Positions 24,762-33,772 of a DNA stretch of 64,000 bases are shown here, piece by piece. Both the position numbers and the translations under genes were made by a program. The stretch lies in contig CALNYW010000004.1 in NCBI GenBank assembly GCA_942490985.1, positions 124,001 through 188,000 on the forward strand, written 5' to 3'. Numbering within the stretch: the first letter of the stretch is position 1; the number at the start of each line of letters is the position of its first letter. A model generated the notes under the pieces. It had not been told where the DNA came from. It saw only the letters and a list, made by a program, of their open reading frames with translations, and made no database searches. Origin of the DNA: Thiosocius sp942490985 (lineage in GTDB: Bacteria; Pseudomonadota; Gammaproteobacteria; Chromatiales; Chromatiaceae).

Positions 24762-25664
24762 TCAATGCTTACGGCTGATGATGTACCGTGCGAGCTGCCT
24801 CAACGGGTCGGCTGACTCGCCCAGCGTAGCGATATTGTCTAGGGCTTCGTCGATCAGCCCGGTTGCCATCTCGCGCGCGGCATCGAGCCCGATCAGGGCG
24901 GGGTAGGTCGCTTTGTCTGTCGCCGCATCCTTACCCGGTGTCTTACCAAGGACGTCGGTGTAGCCAGAAACATCCAGCACATCGTCGTGCACCTGGAAGG
25001 CTAGACCGATGCAACGTGCGTACCGCTCGAGCCCGCGCAAACGTTCGTCTGCGGCGGCTCCGGCAGCGAGCGCGCCCAAGCGGACGCTGGCCACGATCAA
25101 CGCCCCGGTCTTATGGATGTGCAGGTTTTCGAGTCGGGCCAAGTCGATTTCGTGCCCGGTTGCATCCATGTCGAGGGCCTGACCGCCGGCCATCCCGCGC
25201 GAACCACTGGCCTGGGCGAGTTCGGCGATCATCTTCACGCGGTCTTCGGCTTCGACCCGCAGCGTGGTGTCTCTGCTCAAGACACGGAACGCGAGGGTCT
25301 GCAGGGCGTCGCCCGCCAGGATGGCGGTCGCTTCGTCGAACGCCCGGTGGCAGGTGGGTCGTCCCCGGCGCAGGGCGTCGTCATCCATTGCGGGCAGGTC
25401 ATCGTGGACCAGCGAGTAGGCGTGAATCAGTTCGACGGCACAAGCGGCCCCGTCAGCACAGGCCGGCTCGGCCCCCAGTGCCTTTGCCGTGGCGTACGCC
25501 AGCACGGGGCGGACCCGTTTGCCTTCACCGAGCGCGGCATAGCGCATCGCCCGGTGGAGCGTCCGTGGTTGGGTTTCCTCGGTCGGTAGCCAATGATCGA
25601 GCGCCCGCTCGACCCGCCCCCTGGAGTCGTTGAGAAACGTCTGGAATGCGGTTTCAGGGGGCAT
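24762..25664 (-). CDS. ispA: farnesyl diphosphate synthase (polyprenyl synthetase)
   Basis: Condenses IPP with DMAPP/GPP to farnesyl diphosphate. Both aspartate-rich motifs are present (VHDDLPAMDDD and VHDDVLDVSG), as are GKRVRP, the GQALDM motif and the KTG turn. ATG 25664 (300 residues) overlaps the xseB stop; ATG 25688 would add eight residues and is the alternative. No dxs follows in this window, where the xseB-ispA-dxs order is common. Confidence 0.93.
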   Translation of the reverse strand: MPPETAFQTFLNDSRGRVERALDHWLPTEETQPRTLHRAMRYAALGEGKRVRPVLAYATAKALGAEPACADGAACAVELIHAYSLVHDDLPAMDDDALRRGRPTCHRAFDEATAILAGDALQTLAFRVLSRDTTLRVEAEDRVKMIAELAQASGSRGMAGGQALDMDATGHEIDLARLENLHIHKTGALIVASVRLGALAAGAAADERLRGLERYARCIGLAFQVHDDVLDVSGYTDVLGKTPGKDAATDKATYPALIGLDAAREMATGLIDEALDNIATLGESADPLRQLARYIISRKH

Positions 25665-25893
25665 CGTCGAAGGGCTCGGTTTTGGCATCGGGATCGTTGC
25701 GCGTCAGCACCTCGACTTTTTGCTCGGCCGCCTGCAGGGCTTCCTGGCAGATCTTCGTCAGGGTGACGCCGCGTTCGAATGCGCCCAGCGATTCCTCCAA
25801 GCTCATTTCTCCACCCTCCATGCGTTCGACGAGGGCCTCGAGTTCGGTAAGTGATTCCTCAAAAGAGGGCGATTCGTTCTTTTTTCTGGGCAT
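25654..25893 (-). CDS. xseB: exodeoxyribonuclease VII small subunit
   Basis: 79-residue small subunit of ExoVII, a single-strand exonuclease. The SFEESLTELEALVERMEGGEMSLEESL-type region (family helix with ESL repeats) and FERGVTL are diagnostic. ATG 25893 gives MPRKKNESPSFEE at the N terminus and is preferred over the open extension to 25959. Its 3' end overlaps the ispA start, indicating translational coupling. The large subunit gene xseA is not in the window. Confidence 0.92.
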   Translation of the reverse strand: MPRKKNESPSFEESLTELEALVERMEGGEMSLEESLGAFERGVTLTKICQEALQAAEQKVEVLTRNDPDAKTEPFDDAP

Positions 25894-26000
25894 GGGGTGT
25901 CCTGTTGCTGACTGCAACTTAACGCAGCTGGCGCAGAGCATAAACCAACTCGGCCGCATCGGGATGCGCCGCTCCGCTCCGTCGCGGTAAACTCTGCTTT

Positions 26001-26594
26001 ATGCGCACACTCGGCCTTTGCTTCACCTCGATCCCGGTCCGTCGGATAATGCCCCTTTGCATCCTGGTGATCTGCCAGATCGGCTGGGCGAATCCCTATG
26101 TCGAGGAGGTCGAGTCGAAAGACGGGCCGTTCAAGTTTGACGAGACGCTGGTCGATCCTTGGATCGAAAACGAAACGGAGATTCCCGACCTGCCGGATTT
26201 TTCCAGCTTGCAGCCACTGCGCATCACGGGTTTGCCGCCTGACCTGGAGCTGTTTCTCGATACGGCACGCGTGACAGTCGATCCCGACGATGAAATCGTC
26301 CGGCTCTGGGTCTATCTGCGCAGTAAACAGGGCACCCTGAACGGTACCTACGAAGGCTATCGATGCACGACAGGCGAGTACCGGGTCTATGGCTATGCGA
26401 CGCCGCGACGCGATCCGCCAATCACCCCCGCCAAGCGCACCGCCTGGCGAAAGGCGCGAGGCGAGTTATCGACCAATTACCGCAAGTATCTGTTGCGGAA
26501 TTATCTCTGTGGTTTGCGCGGTGCCAGGCCGCCGATTGAAATCCAGAATGCGGTGCGTGACGGCAAACCACGCGATCCGTTGCTATACCGCTGA
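26001..26594 (+). CDS. CNP1-like family secreted protein
   Basis: 197 residues with an N-terminal hydrophobic signal (cleavage probably after IGWA). The mature part contains a DDEIVRLWVYLRS strand, GTLNGTYEGYRCTTGEYRVYGYA and two further features of the CNP1-like family (W-E-x-E-x-P-x-P near the start). The family is periplasmic, of unknown function. ATG 26049 is an alternative start that would give a shorter signal. It precedes parE by 28 nt on the same strand. Confidence 0.75.
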   Translation: MRTLGLCFTSIPVRRIMPLCILVICQIGWANPYVEEVESKDGPFKFDETLVDPWIENETEIPDLPDFSSLQPLRITGLPPDLELFLDTARVTVDPDDEIVRLWVYLRSKQGTLNGTYEGYRCTTGEYRVYGYATPRRDPPITPAKRTAWRKARGELSTNYRKYLLRNYLCGLRGARPPIEIQNAVRDGKPRDPLLYR

Positions 26595-26622
26595 CAGCGA
26601 ACTCCAGGAGTAGGAAGCAGAC

Positions 26623-28509
26623 ATGACGGCATACGATGCCGCAGCAATCGAAGTCCTCAGCGGCCTCGAGCCCGTACGCAAGCGCCCGGGCATGTACACC
26701 GATACCTCGCGGCCGAATCACCTGGTGCAGGAGGTTGTCGACAACAGTGTCGATGAGGCGATTGCCGGGTTCGCCAAGCGCATCGATGTTCGGCTGCTAA
26801 AAGACGGCTCGGTGGAAGTCAGCGATGACGGACGCGGCATGCCTGTAGATATCCATCCTCAGCAAGGGATCCCCGGTGTCGAGGTGATTTTGACCAAGCT
26901 GCATGCCGGCGGAAAATTCTCGAACAAGAGCTACGAGTTTTCAGGTGGACTACACGGCGTCGGTGTCTCAGTGGTCAATGCCCTGTCCAAACATCTCGAA
27001 GTGTGGGTCAAGCGTGGCGGCGTTGAGCACAACATGGCGTTCGCCAACGGCCACAAGGTGTCTGATCTCGAAGAGGTTGGCAGCGTTGGCAAGGCGAACA
27101 CAGGTACCCGGTTGCATTTCTGGCCAGACCCGCAGTATTTCGACTCGGCGAAAATAAGTGTTCGCCTGCTCCGCCATTTGCTGCGTGCCAAGGCGGTGCT
27201 TTGTCCGGGCCTGCTGATCAGGTTCTTTCAAGAAGGCGATGATCAACACGAAGAATGGTGTTACCAGGACGGATTGCGGGACTACCTCGCCGATGCCTTG
27301 CAGGGCGCCAGCTATGTTCCCGACAACCTGTTCGTCGGTAGCAGCGCTGGCAATGACGAAGTGGCCGATTGGGCGGTGGCCTGGCTTACCGAAGGCGGAG
27401 AGGCGGTCACCGAGAGTTACGTCAACCTGATTCCGACCGCGCAGGGCGGGACCCACGTCAACGGTCTGCGTACCGGGCTCACCGAGGCCGTGCGCGAGTT
27501 CTGTGAGTTCCGCAATCTGCTGCCGCGAGGCGTCAAGCTGGCGCCCGACGACGTTTGGGGTCAGGTCAGTTACGTGCTTTCGGTCAAGCTGCGTGACCCG
27601 CAGTTCTCAGGTCAGACGAAAGAGCGCTTGTCTTCGCGCGAATGCGCGCCCTTCGTTACCGGTGTCGTCAAGGATGCCTTCGGTCTTTGGTTGAACCAAC
27701 ATACCGCCATCGGCGAACAGATCGCCGAGTTGGCGATCAGTGCGGCCCAAGCCCGCCAGCGCGCCGGTCGCAAAGTCGTGAGGAAAAAGGTCACGCAGGG
27801 CCCCGCGTTGCCGGGCAAGCTGGCCGATTGTCTGTCGGATGATCCGGCCCGCACCGAGCTGTTCCTGGTCGAGGGCGACTCGGCGGGGGGGTCGGCGAAG
27901 CAGGCCCGCGACCGTAATTTCCAGGCAATCATGCCGTTGCGCGGCAAGATCCTGAATACCTGGGAGGTCGACTCGGCGGAAGTACTGGCCTCACAAGAGG
28001 TACATGACATATCGGTGGCTATCGGTGTCGAACCCGGTAGCGATGATCTGTCTCGCTTACGTTTTGGCAAGATCTGCATCTTGGCCGATGCAGATTCAGA
28101 CGGGGCGCATATTGCGACCTTGCTGTGCGCACTGTTTCTCCGCCACTTCCGTTCGTTGGTTCTCGGGGGGCACGTTTATGTCGCGATGCCTCCGCTTTTT
28201 CGGATCGACGTCGGCAAGCAGGTCTTCTATGCCCTGGACGAACATGAACGGCAGGGTGTTATCGACCGTATCGCCGCTGATGGCATAAAAGGTAAGGTTA
28301 GCGTGCAGCGTTTCAAGGGCCTCGGTGAGATGAACCCGATGCAGCTCCGCGAAACGACCATCTTTCCGGACACCCGCCGTCTCGTACAGCTGGTGATCGA
28401 GCACGGTGACGAGACCAATTCGATGATGGATATGCTGTTGGCGAAAAAGCGTTCGGCTGATCGTAAGTCCTGGCTTCAGGAACGCGGTGATCTTGCCGAA
28501 GTTTCATGA
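26623..28509 (+). CDS. parE: DNA topoisomerase IV subunit B
   Basis: 628 residues, close to E. coli ParE (630). GHKL ATPase region with EVVDNSVDEAI and SGGLHGVGVSVVNAL, then the TOPRIM domain with EGDSAGGSAKQARDRNFQ and the DADSDGAHI metal motif. With ParC it decatenates daughter chromosomes. CAGGAG-type ribosome site upstream. parC is 9 kb downstream in the same direction rather than adjacent. Confidence 0.97.
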   Translation: MTAYDAAAIEVLSGLEPVRKRPGMYTDTSRPNHLVQEVVDNSVDEAIAGFAKRIDVRLLKDGSVEVSDDGRGMPVDIHPQQGIPGVEVILTKLHAGGKFSNKSYEFSGGLHGVGVSVVNALSKHLEVWVKRGGVEHNMAFANGHKVSDLEEVGSVGKANTGTRLHFWPDPQYFDSAKISVRLLRHLLRAKAVLCPGLLIRFFQEGDDQHEEWCYQDGLRDYLADALQGASYVPDNLFVGSSAGNDEVADWAVAWLTEGGEAVTESYVNLIPTAQGGTHVNGLRTGLTEAVREFCEFRNLLPRGVKLAPDDVWGQVSYVLSVKLRDPQFSGQTKERLSSRECAPFVTGVVKDAFGLWLNQHTAIGEQIAELAISAAQARQRAGRKVVRKKVTQGPALPGKLADCLSDDPARTELFLVEGDSAGGSAKQARDRNFQAIMPLRGKILNTWEVDSAEVLASQEVHDISVAIGVEPGSDDLSRLRFGKICILADADSDGAHIATLLCALFLRHFRSLVLGGHVYVAMPPLFRIDVGKQVFYALDEHERQGVIDRIAADGIKGKVSVQRFKGLGEMNPMQLRETTIFPDTRRLVQLVIEHGDETNSMMDMLLAKKRSADRKSWLQERGDLAEVS

Positions 28510-28552
28510 TGGATATGCTGCTGCGCGCGCAACCGTGGGAAGGTCTTAGCTG

Positions 28553-29602
28553 ATGCGAAAAGTTTTGCTTGCTGGATTCGCTTTGCTGGCGCTGTCATTG
28601 CCAGGCGCGGTGGTCTCTGCGCCTGACGGTCAGGCGCTGTACGAAACGCATTGCGTCGTGTGTCACAAATTCGACGGCCAAGGCGGAATCGGCCTGCCCT
28701 TGTCCGAAGACAAGCTGGACGACGTATCCGACGCCTATTTGCGAAGCACTATCCGGGTTGGCCGGCCTGGTCGCGTGATGCCCGCCTATCAGCGCATGAG
28801 CGATGCGCAGGTCGATGCCATTGTTCGTTACCTGCGCGAACAGACCGGCACCGAGCAAATCGAGTTTACCGACGAGCCCGTGTTGGGCGACGTGGCCAAT
28901 GGAGCGCTCGTCTATGAAGCGCACTGTTTGAAGTGTCACGGCCCCGACGGCGAGGGGGAGGGGGAGGGGACCGGCGTCACGCTTTCGCGTGATCGCAGTT
29001 TTCTGGTGATGCCGGCTTCGATCTCAAACCCTGGCTTCCTTGCGTCTGCGCCGGATCGGCTGATTCATCGATCTGTGTCGGTCGGTCGGACGTCATCTGA
29101 TATGCCGGCGTTCGGTCGCGGCAAGCTTACCGACGCAGAGATCAATGACGTCGTGGCGTATGTTCGTAGCTTCGAACAACAGCGCCCGGCGCAAGCGCCA
29201 CTCGCTGACGATGTCCGTCCCACCCACATCTACGAGTCGCCCTACGATTTCGATACGACCCTCGGCAACCTGAAAATGGCTCTGGCGGGGGCCAATTTTC
29301 GGATCTTCCCAGACAGGTTCCTCGAGCAGGGCCTGATCGATGAATTCAGCGTGAACAAACGACAGGTGGGCATCCGTTTCTGCAATTTCAATGTGCTGTA
29401 CGGGATGCTGAAAATCGAGCCGCGGCTAGGCATCGTATTGCCGTGCCGCATCACCGTGATGGAACGGCCTGATGGCAAGGTCATGCTGGCGGTGCCGAAC
29501 TTGCGGGTTGTTTCGCGTTGGTTCAACAACGACGAGCTCGTCGCGCTATGGGATCAGATGGAAGAGAGCTTCGTCGAGATCGTTGAGGAGGCCCTGTTGT
29601 GA
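28553..29602 (+). CDS. dihaem c-type cytochrome fused to a DUF302 domain
   Basis: 349 residues: signal peptide (about 1-22), a first cytochrome c domain with C34-V-V-C37-H38, a second with C125-L-K-C128-H129, then about 130 residues of a DUF302-like domain (YESPYDFDTTLGNLKMAL to the end). Methionine candidates for axial ligands are RVMPAY and DMPAFGRG. A Glu/Gly-rich run (EGEGEGTG, 28955-28970, from a purine-rich repeat) follows the second haem motif. Periplasmic electron carrier whose partner is unknown; DUF302 often appears in sulfur or metal redox settings. It overlaps the next gene by 4 nt (GTGA). Confidence 0.85.
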   Translation: MRKVLLAGFALLALSLPGAVVSAPDGQALYETHCVVCHKFDGQGGIGLPLSEDKLDDVSDAYLRSTIRVGRPGRVMPAYQRMSDAQVDAIVRYLREQTGTEQIEFTDEPVLGDVANGALVYEAHCLKCHGPDGEGEGEGTGVTLSRDRSFLVMPASISNPGFLASAPDRLIHRSVSVGRTSSDMPAFGRGKLTDAEINDVVAYVRSFEQQRPAQAPLADDVRPTHIYESPYDFDTTLGNLKMALAGANFRIFPDRFLEQGLIDEFSVNKRQVGIRFCNFNVLYGMLKIEPRLGIVLPCRITVMERPDGKVMLAVPNLRVVSRWFNNDELVALWDQMEESFVEIVEEALL

Positions 29603-30105
29603 TCTCTCGCTTGGCTTGCATGTTTGTTCTGGCGGTGATTTTGGGCGGTGCCGCGCAAGCTGAAAACATGCTGATGAGCAGGGTGCCGCTGGCTGCTGAC
29701 ACTGTCTTGGCCTACGCACAGTCGAGCATCGAGGAACACGGATACAGCATCGCCCACGTGCAGACCTGTGATGACGGGCTTGGTGATTTCGGCTACAAGT
29801 CGGACTTCTACCGGGTTCTTTTCTTCGGCAAGGCGGAAGAAGTGCGACAGATCACCGCCAAGTATCCCGAACTCGCCTCCTACCTGCCGCTGAAGCTGGC
29901 TGTGATCGCCGAGCGAGACGAGACTATTCTTTCAATCCTCAATCCAGAAGCATTGATGCCGTTTTTTGCTGATCAGACGGTGCAAATACAGCTGGGGCGC
30001 TGGCACAACGACCTGGTGAGTATCTTCGATGATGTGGCACGATCAATCGCTGCCAGAGACGCGACACCGGATACGAGCAGCGATGCGGCGACAATGGCGC
30101 GTTAG
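29599..30105 (+). CDS. DUF302 family periplasmic protein
   Basis: 168 residues, GTG start overlapping the upstream stop by 4 nt. Signal peptide (about 1-21, AQA), then a DUF302-like fold: LAADTVLAYAQSSIEEHGYSIAHVQTCDDGL, FYRVLFFGKAEEVRQI and a hydrophobic NPEALMPFFAD region. It shares domain type with the C terminus of the preceding cytochrome, so the two probably interact or form a complex. No haem motif or metal motif is visible. Confidence 0.78.
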   Translation: MISRLACMFVLAVILGGAAQAENMLMSRVPLAADTVLAYAQSSIEEHGYSIAHVQTCDDGLGDFGYKSDFYRVLFFGKAEEVRQITAKYPELASYLPLKLAVIAERDETILSILNPEALMPFFADQTVQIQLGRWHNDLVSIFDDVARSIAARDATPDTSSDAATMAR

Positions 30106-30469
30106 ATCCCCCGACCTGGCCCCAATGCCTCAGCGCCTCTGAACCCCTGACATTTCGGATTTTGTATCCACCGGTAGCGCACGGTGTGGTGAACTTCACG
30201 GCCAGCGCCGTGGTCTGCTTATCCCAGCGGAGGCGAGGTAACGTGTCGTCCAGTCCGGCTGGCCTGATCTCTATCGTCGTCGCCTGGAAAACGCGTGGGC
30301 GGATCGGCCGAGAGCTACTGCCGGGCGGCACAGCCGATCGCCCAGGACCTACCGTACGGCGAACCGCCGCGGTTCTAGCAGGACCGCAATCGATAACGTA
30401 TGGCGACGAACATCGTTAGATTGTCTGCGCCCGTGTAACAGCCTGGCTAATTTTCCGCAGAGGTGATGT
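30106..30469. other. non-coding stretch after the DUF302 pair
   Basis: No convincing gene. CACGGC-CAGC-GCCGTG (about 30199-30214) can form a hairpin, next to the palindrome GTGAACTTCAC. Open frames on both strands (30162-30419 on +, 29939-30331 on -) have protein-like stretches but opposite-strand overlap and no ribosome sites; I treat them as unsupported. Confidence 0.4.
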
Positions 30470-31147
30470 GTGCTCAAATCCACTTTAAGCGTCGCCATAG
30501 TGCTGTTCACTACTCCGATCCAGGCGAGTCAGTCCAACGCGGACAATGATGGGTGGCCGGCTTGGGCGTTGGCCGAAGAAGACGTCGCGGCCCGCATTGC
30601 AAAGGTTAATGAAGGTGATCTGGACTTTCTTGTGCAGGAGCCGGGTCAACCGGTCCATTATCACCAGAATCGGGTTACTGTGACGCCCTCTTCATTACGC
30701 AATGGCTGGGTCGAGCTGGAGCAGTGCCATCGCCACCTTGACCAGGTTGCTCAGGCCCAAATATTGTTCCATCCCGAACGCTCGCGGGCGCTGCGAGTTA
30801 CCCGGTTCGAGAACATGCAATCCGCTGTTGCGGTGGAAAACACTATCCAACTGCGTCAGGTCGAGGCCGCCTCAGAGGTCTGTCTGAGTGGACAGACCCA
30901 GGCCTTGGTAGAGATCGGCGAAGGTGTCTATGAGTTGCGAAATGGGCCCTTCATGCGACGTTTTCTCGATGGCTATTACCCTATGCGGGTGTCCTTGCAG
31001 ATCGAGTTTCCGACGCAGCTGACGCTGGCGGACTTTTCGCCACTCAGGCAACCCGGTTTCGCGGTTTCCTCCACGCCCGGGCGAGTCGATGCGGAAGCGT
31101 TGTTCGAGGGCCAACTCATAACCCAATTTCGGTTTCTGGCCGAATAG
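30470..31147 (+). CDS. hypothetical secreted protein
   Basis: 225 residues, GTG start with AGAGGTGATG upstream. A signal peptide (about 1-19, ending QAS) precedes a mixed alpha/beta region with two cysteines (ECQ-type QCHRH and VCLSG) and a conserved-looking run RRFLDGYYPMRVSLQIEFPTQL. No known domain recognised. It stands alone between the DUF302 pair and the HDOD gene. Confidence 0.6.
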   Translation: MLKSTLSVAIVLFTTPIQASQSNADNDGWPAWALAEEDVAARIAKVNEGDLDFLVQEPGQPVHYHQNRVTVTPSSLRNGWVELEQCHRHLDQVAQAQILFHPERSRALRVTRFENMQSAVAVENTIQLRQVEAASEVCLSGQTQALVEIGEGVYELRNGPFMRRFLDGYYPMRVSLQIEFPTQLTLADFSPLRQPGFAVSSTPGRVDAEALFEGQLITQFRFLAE

Positions 31148-31178
31148 CCGACTCGCGGCATCGAGTTCTTTGCGGCTC

Positions 31179-31199
31179 TAGCCTGCAAAATGCATGCTA
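31179..31199. repeat. 21-nt imperfect palindrome at the HDOD start
   Basis: TAGC-C-TGCA-AAAAT... reads as arms TAGC/GCTA and TGCA/TGCA around an A-rich centre, with one mismatch pair. It covers the ATG at 31190. A perfect 21-nt version (33728-33748) lies just past the HD-GYP gene. Confidence 0.5.
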
Positions 31200-32482
31200 A
31201 ACCTGGCGCCCTCGGGGCCGATAACAGGGGCATGGTTGAAACGCAGAAATCAGACGCGCTGCGCAAAATCCCGATGCTCGCTGACTTGCCTCCCTGGCAG
31301 ATGGAGGTGGTGGTTGAGGCGGTTGAGCCTGTCTACGCCCGAAAGGGCTCGATCGTTGTCGAGCGGGGAAGTGATGACGGCTACACCTACTTCCTGAATC
31401 GGGGTGACGTGGAGCTGCAGGCAGCGGACGGTCACAACAAGGTGTTTGCCGCCGACGCGGAAACCGGTAAGACCCCAATAGCGAACCTGCGTCCGCGCCT
31501 GTTTGGGGTGAAAGCGTTGAGCCAGGTAAACGGGCTGCGCATTCCGGATATCGTGCTGAGCGCGGCCGGTTGCAGCCTTCGCCGCAATGATCCCAATGCC
31601 ATTCAAGTCGAGAGCCAAGACGAAGAACGACGTCGCGAGGCCGAGTCCAAGCTGAGTTTTCACCTCTATCGTGATCTCAAGACCAACGCGAATATCCTGC
31701 CGAGCCTGCCAGATCTCGCCTTGCGAGTGCGTAAGACGATCGACGACGAGTCAAGTGATGCACGTAAGGTCGCTCGCTTGGTCGAATCGGACCCAGCGAT
31801 GGCCACGAAGCTGTTGAAAGCGGCAAATAGTGCGCTCTATGGTGGCCTGCAGGCGGTTGAGACAACCTCCGCCGCTGTCGTACGCCTGGGGCTCAAGACA
31901 ACTCGCCAGCTGATCATGAGTTTCGTCCTCAAAGAGGTCTTCGAGAGCGACGATAAACTGATCCGCGGACGGATGCGCGAGCTGTGGAAGCACAGCTCGC
32001 AGATTGCAGCGCTGTGTTTCGTTCTGGCACGAGAAATAAAAGGCATTGACCCCGAGGAGGCGCTGCTCATTGGCCTACTTCACGACGTTGGCGTCATTCC
32101 GATCCTGAACTATGCGAATAAATATGCGGAACTGACGAGCGACGCCGAAACCTTGGAGTTTACGATTCAACGCCTGCGGGCGGAGTTGGGCGCCATGATC
32201 CTGCGGGATTGGCATTTCGCACCCGCAATCATCGCGGGGGCCCGTGATGCCGAAGACTGGACCCGTTCGCACAACCGGAAAGCAGATTTTTCAGATCTGC
32301 TGATCGTTGCACAAGTCCATGAGCGTTTGCGTAAAAAACAGCTGAACAGCCTGCCGCCGTTGAAGGATATCAGCGCGATTGTGCGGGTGTTGGGGGATGG
32401 TGCAACACCCGAAAAAAGCCTCGAAATTCTGCACGATGCGAAGGCGCACGTCGATGAAATGCGCAGTGTTTTGCACGCGTGA
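31190..32482 (+). CDS. HDOD domain signalling protein with N-terminal cNMP-like region
   Basis: 430 residues. The N-terminal ~125 residues resemble a cyclic-nucleotide-binding fold (LADLPPWQMEVVVEAVEPVYARKGSIVVERG) but without a clear phosphate-binding cassette. The HDOD domain spans about 155-360, with NILPSLPDLALRVRKTIDDE, KLLKAANSALYGG and LLIGLLHDVGVIPIL; unlike true HD domains, most of the catalytic HD residues are not retained, though HD occurs in LLHDVG. ATG 31232 is an alternative start. It shares the layout of the HDOD protein at 33773, and an HD-GYP phosphodiesterase gene lies 48 nt downstream. Confidence 0.85.
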   Translation: MHAKPGALGADNRGMVETQKSDALRKIPMLADLPPWQMEVVVEAVEPVYARKGSIVVERGSDDGYTYFLNRGDVELQAADGHNKVFAADAETGKTPIANLRPRLFGVKALSQVNGLRIPDIVLSAAGCSLRRNDPNAIQVESQDEERRREAESKLSFHLYRDLKTNANILPSLPDLALRVRKTIDDESSDARKVARLVESDPAMATKLLKAANSALYGGLQAVETTSAAVVRLGLKTTRQLIMSFVLKEVFESDDKLIRGRMRELWKHSSQIAALCFVLAREIKGIDPEEALLIGLLHDVGVIPILNYANKYAELTSDAETLEFTIQRLRAELGAMILRDWHFAPAIIAGARDAEDWTRSHNRKADFSDLLIVAQVHERLRKKQLNSLPPLKDISAIVRVLGDGATPEKSLEILHDAKAHVDEMRSVLHA

Positions 32483-32530
32483 ATCGAATGCGCGCTAGCT
32501 AAGCCTGCCACGACAGCGTTACCACTGGCG

Positions 32531-33730
32531 ATGATTAAAAAGATCGGCACGTCAGAGCTACTGGTCGGCATGTATGTTCACGACCTCGATGCGGCGTGGA
32601 TGGATCATCCGTTCTTCGTCTCGCACTTCATGGTGAAAAATGAGCAGACGATTCAGCGAATCGCCAGTGCCGGTTTGCGAGAAGTTTATATAGATACCGG
32701 ACGTGGCAAAGACATCGATGCTGGGGTCACCCTGCCCGAAGTCGAGGCCCAGGTCGCTCGCAGGATGGGTAGTGTGCCGGAGCCCGGTGTTACTCGTCGC
32801 GCTTCAGTCCCGGCCGCCGTTGAGATGGATCGTGCCCGGCGTCTTTATCGAGAAACGACGTCGGTGGTGCGCAATCTGATGTCATCCAGCCGTAGCGGTC
32901 GGCAAGTGGATGTTGCCGTCCTCGACCCCATGGCTGAGCGGATGGTGCAGTCCGCTTTCCGTAATCCGCACGCCCTGTCCGGCATATCGCGGATCAAGAG
33001 CAAGGATGAATACACCTTCATGCACTGTGTCGGGGTTTCCGCACTGATGGTCAGCTTCGCACTGGAAATGCAGTTGAGTGAGCAGGAGGTCCATGATGTC
33101 GCGATGGGTGGTCTGGTGCACGATATCGGTAAGTCGCTGGTTCCCCAGTACGTTCTGAACAAACCGGATCGCCTGAATGATTATGAATTCGCCAAGATGC
33201 GCGACCACGTCACCTTCGGCCGTCAACTGCTCGAGAATCTGCCTGGGATCTCTGACACGGCACTGGACGTGGCGTTGCTGCATCACGAGCGCATGGATGG
33301 GACCGGTTACCCCGCCGGGAAGGGTGGCCACACTATCAGCTTGATCGGACGTATGTCGGCGATCGTCGACGTCTATGATGCGCTGACCTCGGTGAGGGTC
33401 TACAAGGATGCCTGGGAGCCGACCCTGGCGATGAAAAAGTTGGTTGAGTGGAGCCCGAGTCACTTCGACGCCGAGTTGGTCCAGCGATTCGTGCGGTGTA
33501 TTGGAATCTATCCAGTCGGCGCCACCGTTGCACTTGAATCCGGGCGGGTAGGCGTGGTCATCGACCAGGGTGACAAGCTCATGCAGCCGACCCTGCGAGT
33601 TATCTACAATCGCGAACATCGACGATATGAAAGACCGACAGACCTTGATCTTGCGCAGACCGAAACGGATCGAATCGTCGCAGCGGTAGACCCGAGAAAA
33701 TATGGCCTTGATCCGACCCTGTTTGTCTAG
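32531..33730 (+). CDS. HD-GYP domain c-di-GMP phosphodiesterase
   Basis: 399 residues. An N-terminal DUF3391 region (LLVGMYVHDLDAAW, about 10-100) is followed by the HD-GYP domain with HCVGVSALM, the metal motif VHDIGK, the LLHHERMDGTGYP signature and DVYDALTS. All key residues for c-di-GMP hydrolysis to GMP are visible. It is co-directional with the preceding HDOD gene, and its stop codon forms the edge of a perfect palindrome (33728-33748). Confidence 0.92.
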   Translation: MIKKIGTSELLVGMYVHDLDAAWMDHPFFVSHFMVKNEQTIQRIASAGLREVYIDTGRGKDIDAGVTLPEVEAQVARRMGSVPEPGVTRRASVPAAVEMDRARRLYRETTSVVRNLMSSSRSGRQVDVAVLDPMAERMVQSAFRNPHALSGISRIKSKDEYTFMHCVGVSALMVSFALEMQLSEQEVHDVAMGGLVHDIGKSLVPQYVLNKPDRLNDYEFAKMRDHVTFGRQLLENLPGISDTALDVALLHHERMDGTGYPAGKGGHTISLIGRMSAIVDVYDALTSVRVYKDAWEPTLAMKKLVEWSPSHFDAELVQRFVRCIGIYPVGATVALESGRVGVVIDQGDKLMQPTLRVIYNREHRRYERPTDLDLAQTETDRIVAAVDPRKYGLDPTLFV

Positions 33731-33748
33731 CCTGCAATTTGCAGGCTA
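33728..33748. repeat. perfect 21-nt palindrome between HD-GYP and HDOD genes
   Basis: TAGCCTGCAA-T-TTGCAGGCTA, two perfect 10-nt arms about a single central base. It begins on the TAG stop of the HD-GYP gene and lies 25 nt from the stop of the convergent HDOD gene. Without a T tract it is not a classic terminator, though a hairpin in both directions is possible. It resembles the palindrome at 31179-31199. Confidence 0.65.
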
Positions 33749-33772
33749 ACGGTCTGCCCCCGGTCGCGATAT

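Noticed and set aside
24863..25633. 256-codon plus frame opposite ispA
   Set aside because: Arg/Pro/Ser-rich composition typical of an antisense frame in GC-rich DNA; ispA has both DDxxD motifs.
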